Assembly (NCBI GenBank): GCA_946183765.1
Contig: CAMHDC010000096.1
Location: 1 to 5,773 of the forward strand
From: an uncultured Clostridia bacterium
GTDB taxonomy: Bacteria > Bacillota > Clostridia > Christensenellales > CAG-138
Reading direction: 5' to 3'
Length of the DNA stretch: 5,773 nucleotides
This document shows, piece after piece, positions 5,758 to 5,773 of the stretch. Numbering within the stretch: position 1 is the first letter of the stretch; each line of letters begins with the position of its first letter. Made by a program: the position numbers and the translations under genes. The notes beneath the pieces were generated by a model that did not search any database, was not told the origin of the DNA, and was given only the letters and a program-made list of their open reading frames with translations.

Positions 5758-5773
5758 GGGACGGCCGCTGTCC
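5758..5773 (+). terminator. Possible start of a terminator hairpin, cut by the window edge
   Basis: Directly after the dipeptidase stop, GGACGG (5759-5764) can pair with CTGTCC (5768-5773), giving six pairs with one G-U around a CCG loop. The stem may continue outward beyond the edge. A T-run, if any, would lie outside the window, so this is only a candidate. Confidence 0.3.

Noticed and set aside
1..5773. RNA genes, CRISPR arrays, insertion sequences or attachment sites
   Set aside because: No tRNA-like cloverleaf, spaced repeat array, terminal inverted repeats or transposase was seen; nearly all of the window is coding on one strand or the other.

Overview
The window comes from a GC-rich bacterium with low-GC-Firmicute style signals: strong AAAGGAG/AGGAGG ribosome binding sites, TTG and GTG starts, SigA-type promoters, and SpoIIAA/SpoIIE-like signalling proteins. 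Gut clostridia of the Oscillospiraceae type (GC around 60% by eye) fit best, but this placement is an inference from style and gene content, with no marker gene present.

Left half (1-2489, minus strand): three genes read leftward in the order MFS transporter (1095-2489), a 133-residue protein of unknown function (673-1074), and a flavodoxin-fold NAD(P)H-dependent oxidoreductase (from 632, running off the left edge). Gaps are 20 and 40 bases with no terminator visible, so they probably form one transcription unit.

Centre (2490-2714): a 225-base divergent control region. Two good SigA-type promoters point away from each other, with -35 boxes 32 bases apart. A perfect 10-base direct repeat lies across the transporter promoter. 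Each predicted leader carries a GC-rich hairpin, and the one ahead of the rightward operon is strong.

Right half (2715-5757, plus strand): three tightly packed genes. The first is a 98-residue STAS anti-sigma-factor antagonist. The second overlaps it by four bases (ATGA) and is a 695-residue membrane receptor that joins an extracytoplasmic sensor, HAMP, a SpoIIE-type PP2C phosphatase and an RsbW-like GHKL kinase in one chain. The third starts 11 bases after the receptor stop and is a VanX/DdpX-like D-Ala-D-Ala dipeptidase. The first two encode a nearly complete partner-switching module: a STAS protein with its phosphoserine, and one receptor able in principle both to phosphorylate and to dephosphorylate it. 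No sigma factor or other output is encoded in the window. The dipeptidase suggests a link to cell-wall D-Ala-D-Ala turnover.

No RNA gene, insertion sequence, CRISPR array or attachment site was seen. The most interesting item is the receptor-STAS-dipeptidase operon, because the output and ligand of the switch are unknown. All the protein families in it are known.
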